Made by a program: the position numbers and the translations under genes. The notes beneath the pieces were generated by a model. That model was not told where the DNA came from and ran no database searches. It saw nothing but the letters and a program-made list of their open reading frames with translations. A DNA stretch of 64,000 nt from Dictyophora rubrovolvata (Eukaryota > Basidiomycota > Agaricomycetes > Phallales > Phallaceae), in assembly GCA_029959195.1 (NCBI GenBank), contig CP114118.1, forward strand, positions 2,170,001-2,234,000, in the 5' to 3' direction. Every line of letters begins with the position of its first letter. Position 1 is the stretch's first letter. This document shows positions 1-11,456 of the stretch, in pieces.

Positions 1-2350
1 CTCATACGAGGAAAGGGTTTGTTTTCAAGAAGTATCATGAAGGCACAAGCAGCGTCGCTACCCTATACGCCTGTCTTTGCAGCGCTGGTTGCTATTATTA
101 ACACAAAATTGCCCCAAATCGGTGAACTGGTCTTGAACAGGCTTGTCAGCCAGTTTCGCCGCGCTTTCAAAAGGAACGACAAAGTATGTCTATCATCAAT
201 CAAGTAAGGCGTTGAGCGTAAATAATCCGTTTGATAGATCATATGCCACTCATCAACAACATTCATTGCACACCTAGTAAATCAAACCGTAGCTCATGAA
301 CTCTTGGCTCTTCAGATTCTCGTGTTATTGCTGGAACGCCCAACAGACGACTCTGTCGAAATTGCAGTTGGATTTATGCGTGAAGTCGGCGCATTCCTGG
401 CAGAAAATGACCCAAAATCAAACAATTTCGTCTTTGAACGTTTTAGGGTAGTTTTAAACGAAAGCAAAATTTCTCAGCGGGTTCAATTCATGGTCGAGGT
501 TCTTATGCAAGTCCGTAAAGACAGGTACAAGGACAATCCGATTCTTCCCGAAGGTCTTGATTTGGTACCCGAAGAAGACCAGGTCACTCATGAAGTCGTC
601 CTTGATGGGGACTTACAAGTACAGGAAGGCCTTAGTAAGTGATTTCTTATCCCCTTGCATGTCGTTGTGGTTAATCCTCCTCTCAGATATATTTAAATTC
701 GATCCTAATTTCCTTGAAAACGAAGAGAAATATCGACAAATAAAAACTGAAATATTGGGAGAAGACGAATCAAGTGAAGAAGAGTCTGGCAGTGATGAAA
801 GTGAAAACAGCGAAGAAGAACGTACGTGTACTTCCGTATTTAATTTGGAATTGATTCAAATATAGTATCGCTAGCTGTTCTCGAGAAGGAAGGCATCCAG
901 GACGAAACCGGCACCAATCTCGTGAATTTAAGAAGAACCATTTATCTTACCATTATGAATTCGGTAGGGTCCTTTAATGGAGCTTTCCACTGGAAACCAA
1001 ACCTGATGACGTATATGTATAGCTCAATTTCGAGGAAGCCGTACACAAACTGATGAAGGTTAATATAGCAGAGGGTGAAGAAGTAAGCTATGAATAACCT
1101 AATTTTCATTTATCATGAGCAAAATTTACTGTTGTTTAGATCGAAATGTGCAACATGATACTAGAATGTTGCTCTCAGGAACGCTCCTACTCTACTTTCT
1201 ACGGATTGATCGGCGAACGTTTTAGCAAACTGAACCCACAGTACACAGCGGCCTTTGAGCAAACATTTCGCAATTACTATGACATTATACATCGCTATGA
1301 AACCAATCGTCTTAGAAACATAGGCCGATTTTTCGGACATCTCTTGTCTTCGGATTCCATATCGTGGGCCGTTCTAGACGTGATCAAAATGAACGAAGAA
1401 GACACCACAAGTTCCAGTCGTATTTTTGTCAAGATCCTGTGTAACGAAATGATGGAGGAAATGGGTTTGAAGGGTCTTGTCGAGCGGTTCAAAGACCCTG
1501 AGGTTAGGGACTTATGCAAAGCAATGTTTCCGCTGGACAATCCCAAGAATACTAGGTTCTCAATCAATTACTTCACGAGCATAGGATTAGGTGCTATCAC
1601 GGAAGAAATGAGAGAACACTTAAAAGTAAGTCATTTCATTATTACCTATTACACAAAGAAGTAAATGATTTGCAGAATGCCCCAAGGCTTATCATGGAAC
1701 AAAGACGTGCCTTGCTGGAGGAAGAGAGTTCATCGAGCTCGGATTCTGATTCGGATGTTTCTAGCAGCGATGATAGTGATCCGGAGTCCGGCTCCCACGA
1801 TGACAGTAGCTCCACCCTATCGTCTTCGTCGGCTGCCTCTTCCAGACCTAGGTCACGCGGCCGCCGTTCAAACGCTCCCATTACACAAAGAGGCCGTTCA
1901 TTGTCTCGGTCCCGCTCTGTTTCGCCATCCCGTCACAATCGTCGCGACCTCTCGACCTCTCGTCGAAGGGGGCGCTCATCTTCCGGTTCACCGTCCAGAA
2001 ATAAGCGAAATCTAACACCGCCAAGGAGACGAGATTCTCGCAATATAGAACGCGACGACGAGCGTGATAGGCGTGAAAGGAGACACAGGTCCCTTGACGA
2101 AATGACCCCGCCAAGGAAGCAAAGCCCTCGCCGGTCCGGACGTGACGATGAATATGGCCGAGCTTCTAGACGGGACAGAAATGACATTTCTCCGTCCCCT
2201 AGACGAACAAATGCTTCGCCCCGCCACCTCCGTTCCCGACGGGATGATTCGCCTCGACAAAGGCACAATTCACCATATAGGCGTGAAAGTAACAGGAGGG
2301 AACGTGGTTATGGACCGGGATCTACTGATAAATATAACCCCAGGGGATGA
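1..2350 (+). CDS. CWC22: Pre-mRNA splicing factor CWC22 (5' end outside window)
   Basis: This is the spliceosome-associated CWC22/nucampholin scaffold, which in other eukaryotes binds eIF4A3 during splicing. The window opens inside the MIF4G domain, in frame from base 1 ([16 protein letters not shown]), and continues through FIAHLVNQ and [12 protein letters not shown]. An acidic Glu/Ser linker follows the [12 protein letters not shown] segment. The MA3 domain (about 1020-1630) includes the [12 protein letters not shown] and [15 protein letters not shown] segments. The C-terminus (about 1700-2350) is an Ser/Arg-rich RS-like tail. Introns are short; the one at about 187-240 joins NDK to [13 protein letters not shown], which keeps the family spacing. 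The stop is TGA at 2348-2350. The N-terminus lies upstream of the window. Identity is very secure from domain order and motifs; exact exon edges are hand-inferred. Confidence 0.95.
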
Positions 2351-2996
2351 AGCAATCGAAAAAGGCACGCTCGTTCTAGTGAACATTAATATATGTATAT
2401 ATGTATGTAGTAGTGTTTTATAACGTTGACTGTTCCCTGTTCGTCGGGCATGCATGGCGGAGAGCATCATAAGGCTAAGTTTTTGTCAATGCACATGCAC
2501 GGGCCCAGCCAGTCATTGTAATATTCATTGGTCTAAGCGAATAGATGAAACCTAGATTGGGGAACGACTTGGAAGAGACGAGTCTATGACGGGAAGTGTA
2601 TATCGAAAACAGATTGAACGCAGCAGCATCAGATGAACTACGCATTACCGACACTTGCGATAGCACCAAGAGCTGTCTACAGGAGATTATCATAAATTAA
2701 TCAGCTTTTGAACTAAATATTGCTATCAAATTAAAGACTCGAGTCCCGCAGATAATGTAATGATTTATCCAGAATTCGTTAGTATTGACGTGCATATTGA
2801 GATCGACTGGTGGAAAAAAGCGAAGAACGTCTGACGAGTAAAAACAAAATTATGGGGATCCCACTTTCGGTGAATGTCGGCCACTGTTGACGTGAGTATG
2901 ATTTTTATCTTTTCGACGTTTTTTGGGTGCCGCAGCTTCTGCGACCATCCTGAAAAAAATGATCTCTCGATACATAGCATGTAAGCAATGATCTTT
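2351..2996. other. Convergent intergenic region
   Basis: This region lies between the stop codons of CWC22 (+) and the DnaJ gene (-), so it should hold two 3' UTRs. AT-rich runs follow 2350. The short open frames here lack conserved motifs and I could join none of them to an exon. I see no RNA gene or repeat. Confidence 0.6.
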
Positions 2997-4814
2997 TCAA
3001 CCGTACCTCTCTAATTCTCGTCTTTCCTGATCTGTTTCATCAGGTATAGTGGCCATAAACACAGCACCAATTATTAACAAGGCCTATAAATCCTTAAGCA
3101 ACGGAGAGTAAACGAAAATGAACGTTTAGTACTTTCGCACGACTGATCAGAACCTGCTCAGGGACTCCGTGCTCTTTCAGCACTAAATCGCAAACCTAAA
3201 CTCCTGTCAGTTAAATGTACGTTTAAGTGAGATATGTCTAATCACCTCCCGCAAAACTCCGACAACTTCAAATCGTGTTCCTCGCCAAGAAGCTAGTAAA
3301 ATCTTTCCCGTCACATCAGTCTCCAATTCCCGCAATATTTCTTCTGGTATTTCTCCCTTCTCTTGCAATTTCGCCATTTGCTATGAATTAACGAATAAGC
3401 AGGACGCGGGGAGTCGACATTAGGATTCAAAATACCTCTATTGATGATTGGACGTTGAGTGCACTTCCGATTACACCCCAAGCGTCCTTGGCCAATGTTC
3501 CCTTCTCCTTTAATCGCGAAAAAAATCCGGGTATTCCTAAGAATTTTCGAGACTTCATATACGATGTGGCCTTCATAATGTATACAGTTCCAATAGTATG
3601 AAGCAGCTACCCCGACATAAACAGGACGTTAAGTTTTTTGTCACTACGAGAGGAAATGATGGACCAGACCTCGACGCCAAAACTCTCCAACTTTAAATCC
3701 TCGGCTTCCCGCTTTATTTTTTCTTCGAATATCTTCGTTTCTGGGTCGTTTGGGTCTCCTGGGTGTTTAGCATCTACAAGAGGTCGTATGCTAAACTTCT
3801 GGTTTAGCTGGATAGATAGAACGATGTAGAGCTGTGTCACAACGTACCGCTCAAGTAATTTCTCCCGAAGATCTTTTACTCGCTTCATTCGCGCCTCGTG
3901 GCGTTCTTTTTCTAAGGCCTCAAGCTTCTGTCTCTGTTCGGGAGTAAGCTTCTTCTTACGATCCTTCAGTTCTTTCATAACATCCTCCTTTGGAGAACCA
4001 GAGGATGACGCAGAAGCTTGTGCCGAAGTGCTATCTTGTTTTGTGCTACCCTCTCCATCTTGCTTAATTGCGCTTGTAGTGGACTGTTTTTTGAGCTCTT
4101 TCTCTATTTCAGCTTTTTCTTCCTCAGTCATCATGGTGGTGGCGACGCTTGTCATCTCTTTCATCAAGGATATTTCTCCGATCTACATAAATATGTTGCG
4201 ATATGTATACCTGTGTTCATGAACCAGGGTCCTAACTCACATAGTCCATAAAATGTTCACCTCCGAACACCTGTGCAAAGAAACCAGCGGCATCCTCCAT
4301 GGAAGGCCCTTCCTTGTCGACCATTGACTTTCCATTTCGGTCATATACAGCGCGAAGATTCTGCATGGTATTTAAATATTTTTAGATTGAATAGCAGAGA
4401 AATTATTACAGAGTCTGACAAGACTTGATATGCTTTGCTAGGCGGGGATCAATCACCATTATGACATGCAATTGAGCGAGCTACCTTATTTCTAAAAAGA
4501 AAATCAGCTAACTTTGATTCCCTAATGGTTGTTGTCACTAGCGAGCTCGTACCTTTGAACTTTTCCTCGGCTTCCGGCGAGGGGTTCTTGTCCGGATGAT
4601 ACTAAGACGCCTTAGAAAAAAAAGAGGGCCAAGTAGTCCTAGTATTATCTCGAGCTTACCTTGATCGCCTGCTTTCGATAGGCTTTCTTGAGTCCGGTAT
4701 CATCAACGTCGGTGGCAACACCGAGCTGAAGGATGTAAATTAGATGAAGAATTGCAACAATATTTGAGGTATGCAGACCAGATCGTAATACTCGGACTCT
4801 ACAGGTTGCACCAT
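2997..4814 (-). CDS. DnaJ/Hsp40 protein with X-domain, Caj1/Djp1 type
   Basis: This is a J-domain co-chaperone predicted to stimulate Hsp70 ATPase. The start at 4814 gives MVQPVESEYYDL, spliced to LGVATDVDDTGLKKAYRKQ and then to YHPDKNPSPEAEEKFK, so the HPD motif is intact. The following exons carry the VFGGEHFMDYIGEISLMKEM segment typical of the fungal Caj1/Djp1 family. Next come a Lys/Glu-rich coiled segment and the DnaJ-X domain (FGIPGFFSRLKEKG-like stretch, then VVGVLREVCDLVLKEHGVP). The last exon reads ALLIIGAVFMATIPDETDQE and ends RYG-stop (TGA, 2999-2997). There is no zinc-finger region, as expected for this class. It is divergent from HOP2 with about 170 bp between starts. Yeast relatives act in the cytosol and in peroxisome import; which role applies here cannot be read from sequence. 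Confidence 0.9.
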
Positions 4815-4984
4815 GGGGAGTGTGAGTGACTTAGTAAGAGGGCGGGAAGGGCAAACCCATTACGACCCCAAGGTGGCAGACTTGCCGCCCGGCAAAAGCT
4901 GTGAGGGCGGCTTCCGGGCGCTTAATGGCAGCCTTCTTTCCAATTGACTGCCAGTTTCTTCGAATCTGAGCACACCCTTCACAA

Positions 4985-6158
4985 ATGCCTGGAAAAGACA
5001 AAGAGTCTACTGAAAAGACGCCTTCATTGAAAGGAGCTGCTGGTGATATTTTTTCCCTCTTTCTTGGTGCTTTGTGGCCGTTTTATCTGCTCGTGTCTGA
5101 CGTGTCTTCTCCAACAAAGCTGAAAAACGGGTGCTAGAATACGTTAATGAAGTATGTATGCGTGCTTTTGGACAAATTAAAACCAAATTCTCAACATTGT
5201 TCAGATGAATCGACCTTTTGGCGCAGGTACACTACAATTAGTCTTTTTTCTCGCGAGATAGACGAGAATACACCGACCTGACCAATTGCCAAAGCGGATA
5301 TTTATGCTAATCTGAAAGGCGCTGTTGCTAAAACTGCTGTTCAAAAATTACTCGTAACTTTGGCTGAAAAAGACGCAATCACTCAAAAAGCCTACGGTAA
5401 GTGCATATATGCATAAAAATCGGTTCTTTCGTCCCAGCATCTCACTTGACAAAGGGAAAGTCCTCATATACGTCGCGAAACAAGTTTGCAAATGTTCAAA
5501 AGCATCTATAAACACACTGATCGGTTATCGTAGACTGATTTAGATGAACTTTCATCTGAGGACATGAAGACTTTAGAGAAAGAGGAGGAGGAAATAAACA
5601 CAGCAAATAATGAACTTGCTACCTCAATCAAACACCTTACACAAGGTTATGACGATGACGATGACCGACTGCCTACATTCAACTAATCTCCAGAATGTTC
5701 AGAACTTAATCGCTTAAGAAGCTGTCCGACAGACAGTGAACTGGAGGATTCTATCCAGAAAGCCAAGGAAACTGTAAGAAAGAAAAACGGACTCAGGCAG
5801 CTCAAATTTGATCTCAGAGTTAGTACAAAACCCTTATGGATCAACTGCAACCGCTTCGCTCTGGTCAACCGCTGGTAACCACTGAAGAATTATCGTATCT
5901 CAATACAGAATGGGGAAAATGGAGAACACAATGGGACAGAAGACGGAAGATCTTTTATTCGTAAGCGATCGATCTTTTATGGCACTGGCACTTGTTCAAT
6001 GATGATGCTGTAGTCTACGCAGCCTAGTCACGGACGCTATGCTGCCTGAGGAACGCCAAGATCTAGATGAAATGCTTGGAATTGAGTATGATACTTCGGA
6101 ACACAGAGCACTCGAACTTGGATTTCTTTGCACGCAAACTGCCAATGCACGCTCTTAA
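4985..6158 (+). CDS. HOP2: Homologous-pairing protein HOP2 (TBPIP/PSMC3IP)
   Basis: HOP2 acts with MND1 to help Dmc1/Rad51 in meiotic strand invasion. Splicing many small exons gives MPGKDKESTEK..., then VLEYVNE-MNRPFGA, then the winged-helix segment ADIYANLKGAVAKTAVQK and AYGKVLIYVAKQ. A Leu/Glu coiled-coil follows (DLDELSSEDMKTLEKEE). The C-terminal block reads EWGKWRTQWDRRRKIFYS, matching the family's W-R-K-R motif before the last helix, and the protein ends LGFLCTQTANARS with TAA at 6156-6158. All joins keep frame with canonical GT/AG ends, so no break is seen. The short length is normal for HOP2. Its presence implies a meiotic, sexual fungus. Confidence 0.9.
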
Positions 6159-6369
6159 GAAACACCATTTGCTGAACGACTGACTATAGTTCCACTGCGT
6201 AAACTGCCTGAAATATGTACAGATAATAAACACTTTCATTTAGCTCAAGTGTTGATTGTTCCAAACTGAACGAACGATGAAATCAGATGGATTCGGTTGT
6301 TTGTTCTTTGACAAATCCGTGTTGAGGAAGAATCGGACTGTCTAACGCGTCAGTGAACTGCAACAAGTT

Positions 6370-9300
6370 TTAACTAATGAAAGGTATTCTCTGACCTGTA
6401 CGGTCCTGCCCAGGAATCAGGTAAAAACCGTTCAAGGGTTTGCTTGTCGAACTGGAAGGATCGTAGAAGTATCCGACCGTTCCTGATGGATGGTCTAACC
6501 ACGTCCACGAACTAACACCACCTTTCGCGGATAATGTGAAAGTGAAGTCCGAATGAGACGTCAATTCAATCTTTGGGTCAACCAGCGCCGCATTTGCCAA
6601 AGACGTAGGAGTAAACTGTCGAGGGAGTAAAGTTCAGAAAATTTGCGGTCCGACATGTATAATGCCTAACGTACAATGGCCTCATTAGTTACTACACCTA
6701 AATCAGTATTAGCGGTCAGGTCGAGTTTCATGAACACCTGAGTTTCATCGAATCCACGAGGCAAGATATTAGCCAGTCCTGTCGCATTGTAGAGGAGAGA
6801 ATTGTTAAGAGAAGGCACTTCGAACGACGCCGTCCTCGAATCAAGCTGTTTGCCTTCCCAAGTATACCACGTCATACTGGCTGTGCCCTTCACAGCGGTC
6901 CAACGATCGGAAATAGCATAGACCTCCAGTAATTCAGATGCTGCAGTCCAGAAAGGATATACGATAACAGGAGAAAAGATTCCACTTTCTCCGTAATGTA
7001 GAACTTTCCACCGTCCAGAATATTCTATCGAAGACCATGAAACGCCTTGCCATATATCATTCTTTATGCAGACACGAAAGTCAAATTGTCAGCGTTACGT
7101 AGACATCATGGCACTCACTAGTTGCCATACAAGTGCACCAAGATTATTTTCTGGACGGCCTGCACCGAGTCGATAGAAGGCAATTTCGGAAACCATATTC
7201 ATGGCTTGGAACACTTGGGTACTCCAGCACCATTGGGCAAATGTCTGCATTTGGACATACTTGTTAGCCCAAAAATTCAAGCTCTTTATTTACACGAACC
7301 TGGTTGGAATCCGCGGTTCCTGGCACCGGGAGCCATAATTGTACAGCCTGGGTCATCTGCTGCTGACCTTGGGCTGCGTTAGGATTGGGCCATGTCAAAT
7401 CCCCAGCCGGAGGGTGGTGGTCACGAGAAACGACAACAGTAGAATTGAAGGAAAAGTCTTCAGGAGAAGTAAGCACTTCTTCCCAGCTATAGAATGACGG
7501 CATGGAATGGAATCTAGAGAAATAAAATTAATGTGTAAGTCAAACAGGCGATAAAATTGCTCCAACCCAAATTCGTTAACATAACTAATAATGAAAACCC
7601 TTTACTTGAGATCCTCAAAGCAAAAAAACCGATGGACGTACCGGGATACTGGATAAGTACTGTAGTCAAATGCAACACTGGCACCATAATTATAACGTTC
7701 CGAATTTCCGTAAATGTCACCAGGGGTTGCATTATTGAAGCGTAAGACGTAAGGATTCAAAGACAGATATCCAGACGTAGTACTGCAGTCGGTATATGCG
7801 ATTGATGTGGTTTCCGAAAGGACAGCGTCGTGGAGGTAATCTTGGAAGAGAAATACAAACTGTTCGATTGTAAACCGTCATGTTGAATACTTAGTGATGC
7901 TCGAATTACCAACCTCATCGAGGTAGTGAGTCCCGTTAGCATATGATACATTGGCACCTTCCACAATTCCTTCTATCTTGACAACTCATGAGATGAAGAT
8001 CATTATTAAGACCGCTGTAATATTAAAAAACCAACCTCATTTCCACCAGCCCATTGTGCAAGGCTCGGGTGCCTGTTGATTCGCCGGACATTTTGCTGAA
8101 CTTCCGACTTCATCGTATCGATAAGAAAGTCGTTTATAGCATATAACGAATCGGAGAATATCAGCTCGGACCTCAAGCGATATTGGTTTCCGACATAGCA
8201 TAAGAAACAGACTACACACCAAGCAAGGATACCGAGTTCATCACAAATCTCGTAGAAGTTATACGTCCCAGTCTCTTCATCCGAAGGCTGGTAAGTCTGG
8301 AGGGAATTGGTGAATTCTCTATACGCACATCCCTTATTTTTGTTTTGCTTACGCCTCCACCCCAAACACGTAACTACGAGAGACAATGTTAGGTGAAATA
8401 TACGCGCTCATGACTAAAAGTCATACCATATTTTGACCGGATTTGACAGCACTTTGTATTACCCATGCTACCTGTTCAGCGGAAAAGATACTCAGGTGTC
8501 GTCTGAAGAATGATTGAGCCTTTGGCATACCTGGGCAGTGGTTGTTCTAGCATAAAATGGATCAAAAGGTATGATATTTGTCCCGGAGGCATAGAAGGCC
8601 TTTCCATTAATGGTGAAATGGAATTGATCACCTGGAGTAATACCTCTTTCCGTTATATCAGACTGGGGTACGGGTTCTTGGATTAAAACAATTGTTCGGA
8701 AGCCACTTGTTTTCGTAAAGCTGATGCCACCCGGGGTTACTTCAACAGTAATGTTGTACCGCTTAGGAGTTCCAAGATTATGCGGATACCATAATTCTGG
8801 GACGCCATTTGAAACAGTCAACGTCCCAGAGACAAATTCGGCCGAGTTTTGATTTCCCCGGATCGTTTTCAAAGGGATCGGGTTTGAAACCAGACTCAAT
8901 TCGGGCACGGATATCTTCATGGTAGGTGTGACATTGGCAGTAGAACGCAAGCCTAGAGTCACGTTGATAACCCAGTCCGCAGATGGATCTGGCTCTATGG
9001 ACGGCACCTGACCGTTCTTGTGAATTTCAATGGAAGATTCTTCGAGGAATAGTGTTGGAGTGGTGTCCCGTCCTGCTGCTGGAAGGCTAACGAAGTACTG
9101 GGAGGATCATCAATTATAACGTGTGCCTGGTTATACGCAAGAGACTTACGGCTGGTTTATGAATACCCGAGGGAACGAATGCGGGTCCCCAATCCCAACC
9201 AAACTAATGAAAACAGCTATTAGAATATTAACTTTGTAAACAGTTTGATCACCTACATCGGAAGCAATTTTGCGAATCCACTGTCGAACCCAAGGAACCT

Positions 9301-10146
9301 CAAACTGAAGGGCGTAACTATTCCCTACGTTGAAGAATGGAATTCGCAACTTACGTCTCCACTATCCACGAGAAATTCCGTGTCGGGTCGGGAACTGACA
9401 TTAAGTCCGTACCAATAAGCAGATTCCAAAGCTATAGTCAAGTTCGTGTTCGTCGGTCTACGACTTCCTTCGACAAGTTCTCCTTCAGCCGTAAGAGAGG
9501 AAATAATATCCGTCACATTAAAAGTATACCTTCAATCAAGCTCAGAACCCATATCAAGAATCGAAATGCTAAAGCTCAACTGTCTAAACTGATTGTTGGT
9601 CCAAGCAACGGGATGCCCGCCTAGGGTCTAACCAATGTCAAAAGGATTAAAGAAACTCAAAGCCACTTTCCGTACTATATTCGCAACTGTATCCAGCCCG
9701 TAAAAGAGGAGCATGGTATCTTGGGGCTCTTTTTCCAGAGTAGAGAGGAAAGGGGTAACATCAGCGGTGTATGTCCAGTTGTCGAACCAAACCCAACGTT
9801 GAGTAAAGTCTACGAAAAGGCATTCCAGGCAAGCGTAAGAAGTACAAATAAAATTAGCTACCATTAATCTCCAGCAAAGGTTCAGTGATGATTCCAGCCT
9901 TTAACAGATCAAGGTGTGCTTGAGAGGGAACTTCCCCCTATAAAATTATATCAGATTGGATAGTCCGAGTTGTTTTATGGACTGTGACTATACTGGAATG
10001 ACGATTGTGCCATTTTCATTTTTCAAGGTCCAGTTCAGATCGCTTAGACTGAAGGAATGGCTCGAGGTAGACGCAGTTATGGTGTTCTGACTTTGAGATA
10101 GAGCGCCGACTATCCACGTGGAGGACCATAAAAGCTTAACGAGCAT
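6370..10146 (-). CDS. Secreted beta-mannosidase, glycoside hydrolase family 2
   Basis: The enzyme removes terminal beta-1,4-mannosyl residues from manno-oligosaccharides. The first true ATG is at 10146; an upstream in-frame codon at 10206 is GTG and is not used. The N-terminus MLVKLLWSSTWIVGALSQSQ looks like a cleavable signal peptide, followed by the galactose-binding-like domain. The immunoglobulin-like segment contains PELWYPHNLG and TITGEKFHFTINGKAFYASGTN-like sequence (read as FTINGKAFYASGTNIIPFDP). The catalytic barrel shows LAQWAGGNEVG-type sequence, which carries the acid/base Glu. The segment before MPSFYSWEEVL is where the nucleophile motif (SEFGxQS) lies. The C-terminal beta domain ends at TAA (6372-6370). 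There are many short introns. Several N-glycosylation sequons fit secretion. I saw no disabling change. Confidence 0.88.
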
Positions 10147-10796
10147 CTTTGAGTTGAACAGCTCAGCAACGCCCAGGAGAGTAGATTTCCATTGTTCAGC
10201 GGCCACGGGGGTTTATATACATTCTACGTGATCTGGCAGGTGACTAGTGACTGTTGACTTGTACGTGATCAATAAATAAAACTTCATACGCGATAGAATC
10301 TGAATAAATAGAAGTTCAGTGGAATGCCTGTTCATCATGCATCGACTTTTCACGTGACGTCACGCGATTCGGCGAAAGCCTTCCGCTTGGCAAAGTGGAT
10401 GATCAGACTAAAGGTGGAGGACATCGCAGTGAACTCCACGAGCAGGTGATGCCTCAGATTGGGTGAACTTGATGACTTTGGATAAATGACCTAAGGACAT
10501 GATCTTGAAAGGTCAAGGGAGGCAAAAATCAGACGAAGAAATGAACAAGGTGTGATGCCGGATGAGCATATGGTCTTTTGGAACTGCATTAATCTCGGAA
10601 GATAGGGACTAGGTATGGGGCCCGGGGCCGAGGGGGAGACGTGTCGTCAGATGATCGGAATTGACTTCGAAGAATCCTAGGGAAACAATAGGAATGGAGC
10701 CAGAAGTAATAAACCACGCGAATGAATACGACCAAATGACCCCAGAGAGCGTGTCCACAAAAACATCGATTTCTAGATTCAGATCATAAGGGTGTG
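10147..10796. other. Intergenic region upstream of beta-mannosidase
   Basis: About 650 bp lie between the beta-mannosidase start and the stop of the next minus-strand gene. The only notable string is a CACGTGACGTCACG palindromic stretch near 10352-10365, which combines E-box-like and CRE-like cores and could be a regulator site. Otherwise I see no gene, repeat or RNA. Confidence 0.45.
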
Positions 10797-11276
10797 TTAC
10801 TGAAAGAAGTCACTGTGGACGATGGATTGCACGAGGTCTGCAAGAACATTGGCCTGTTCCACCGGAACATGCCTATTGTGGACAATGTCGTTCAAGGCGT
10901 CGTACAGGTTGTCTTCGCTATTCGGTACTGGCGTTTCGGATAACTTCTGAAGCAATTCTGAGTGGACTTCCGTCAAGTCAATGACCTCCTGAACAGCGTC
11001 TACCAGGATTTCTTCATCGACACATCCTTCGCTGTGCACTCCGGCGGCGCTGCTCCGCTGCTGAGTCGTTGTTGTTGTAACGGCAAATGCTTTGCTAATA
11101 TCCGCCCAGAGTGCGTCTCCTAAATGTTTTGCCATTTCCTCGGCCTCTTGATTGGCATAATCATCGTCATCGTCATACAGCTCATCCTCTTCTTCCCCTT
11201 CCTCGGCATAGTCTCCATCGTTATATTCAACTTCCCCTTCACTTTTAGAAATCTCCATTTTGCTGTCTTCTTCCAT
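10797..11276 (-). CDS. Hypothetical acidic protein
   Basis: I do not recognise this protein. The frame is rich in Glu and Asp at the N-terminus (EEGEEEDELYDDDDDYANQE). A more ordered, helical C-terminal part follows (DEEILVDAVQEVIDLTEVHS and EQANVLADLVQSIVHSDFFQ). The first ATG in frame is at 11276. The frame stays open upstream to about 11360 (FNPDFLFLTETDEF) without an ATG, so a small 5' exon may exist. It is divergent from the carotenoid oxygenase gene with about 180 bp between. No signal peptide or membrane segment is visible. The regular amphipathic C-terminus and acidic patch suggest a real protein rather than a chance frame. Confidence 0.6.
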   Translation of the reverse strand: MEEDSKMEISKSEGEVEYNDGDYAEEGEEEDELYDDDDDYANQEAEEMAKHLGDALWADISKAFAVTTTTTQQRSSAAGVHSEGCVDEEILVDAVQEVIDLTEVHSELLQKLSETPVPNSEDNLYDALNDIVHNRHVPVEQANVLADLVQSIVHSDFFQ

Positions 11277-11456
11277 TGCGTCTTTGCTATGAAATTCGTC
11301 TGTCTCCGTCAGAAACAAAAAGTCCGGATTAAAAAGTCGAACAAGCGCTCGGATACCCGCACATACTGATCATTCGTGCATGCATAAAATATTTTGCATC
11401 CACACAAGTATATCAATGGTTTTAATGTTCACCAGCGTATTGTAGGGGTTTTCCTC

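Noticed and set aside
2765-2980. Minus-strand frame of 71 residues downstream of the DnaJ gene
   Set aside because: No conserved motif, low-quality composition, and it lies where the DnaJ 3' UTR should be; the DnaJ protein already has a complete last exon ending at 2997.
9988-10206. Longer start for beta-mannosidase at 10206
   Set aside because: The codon there is GTG. The first ATG (10146) begins a proper signal peptide.
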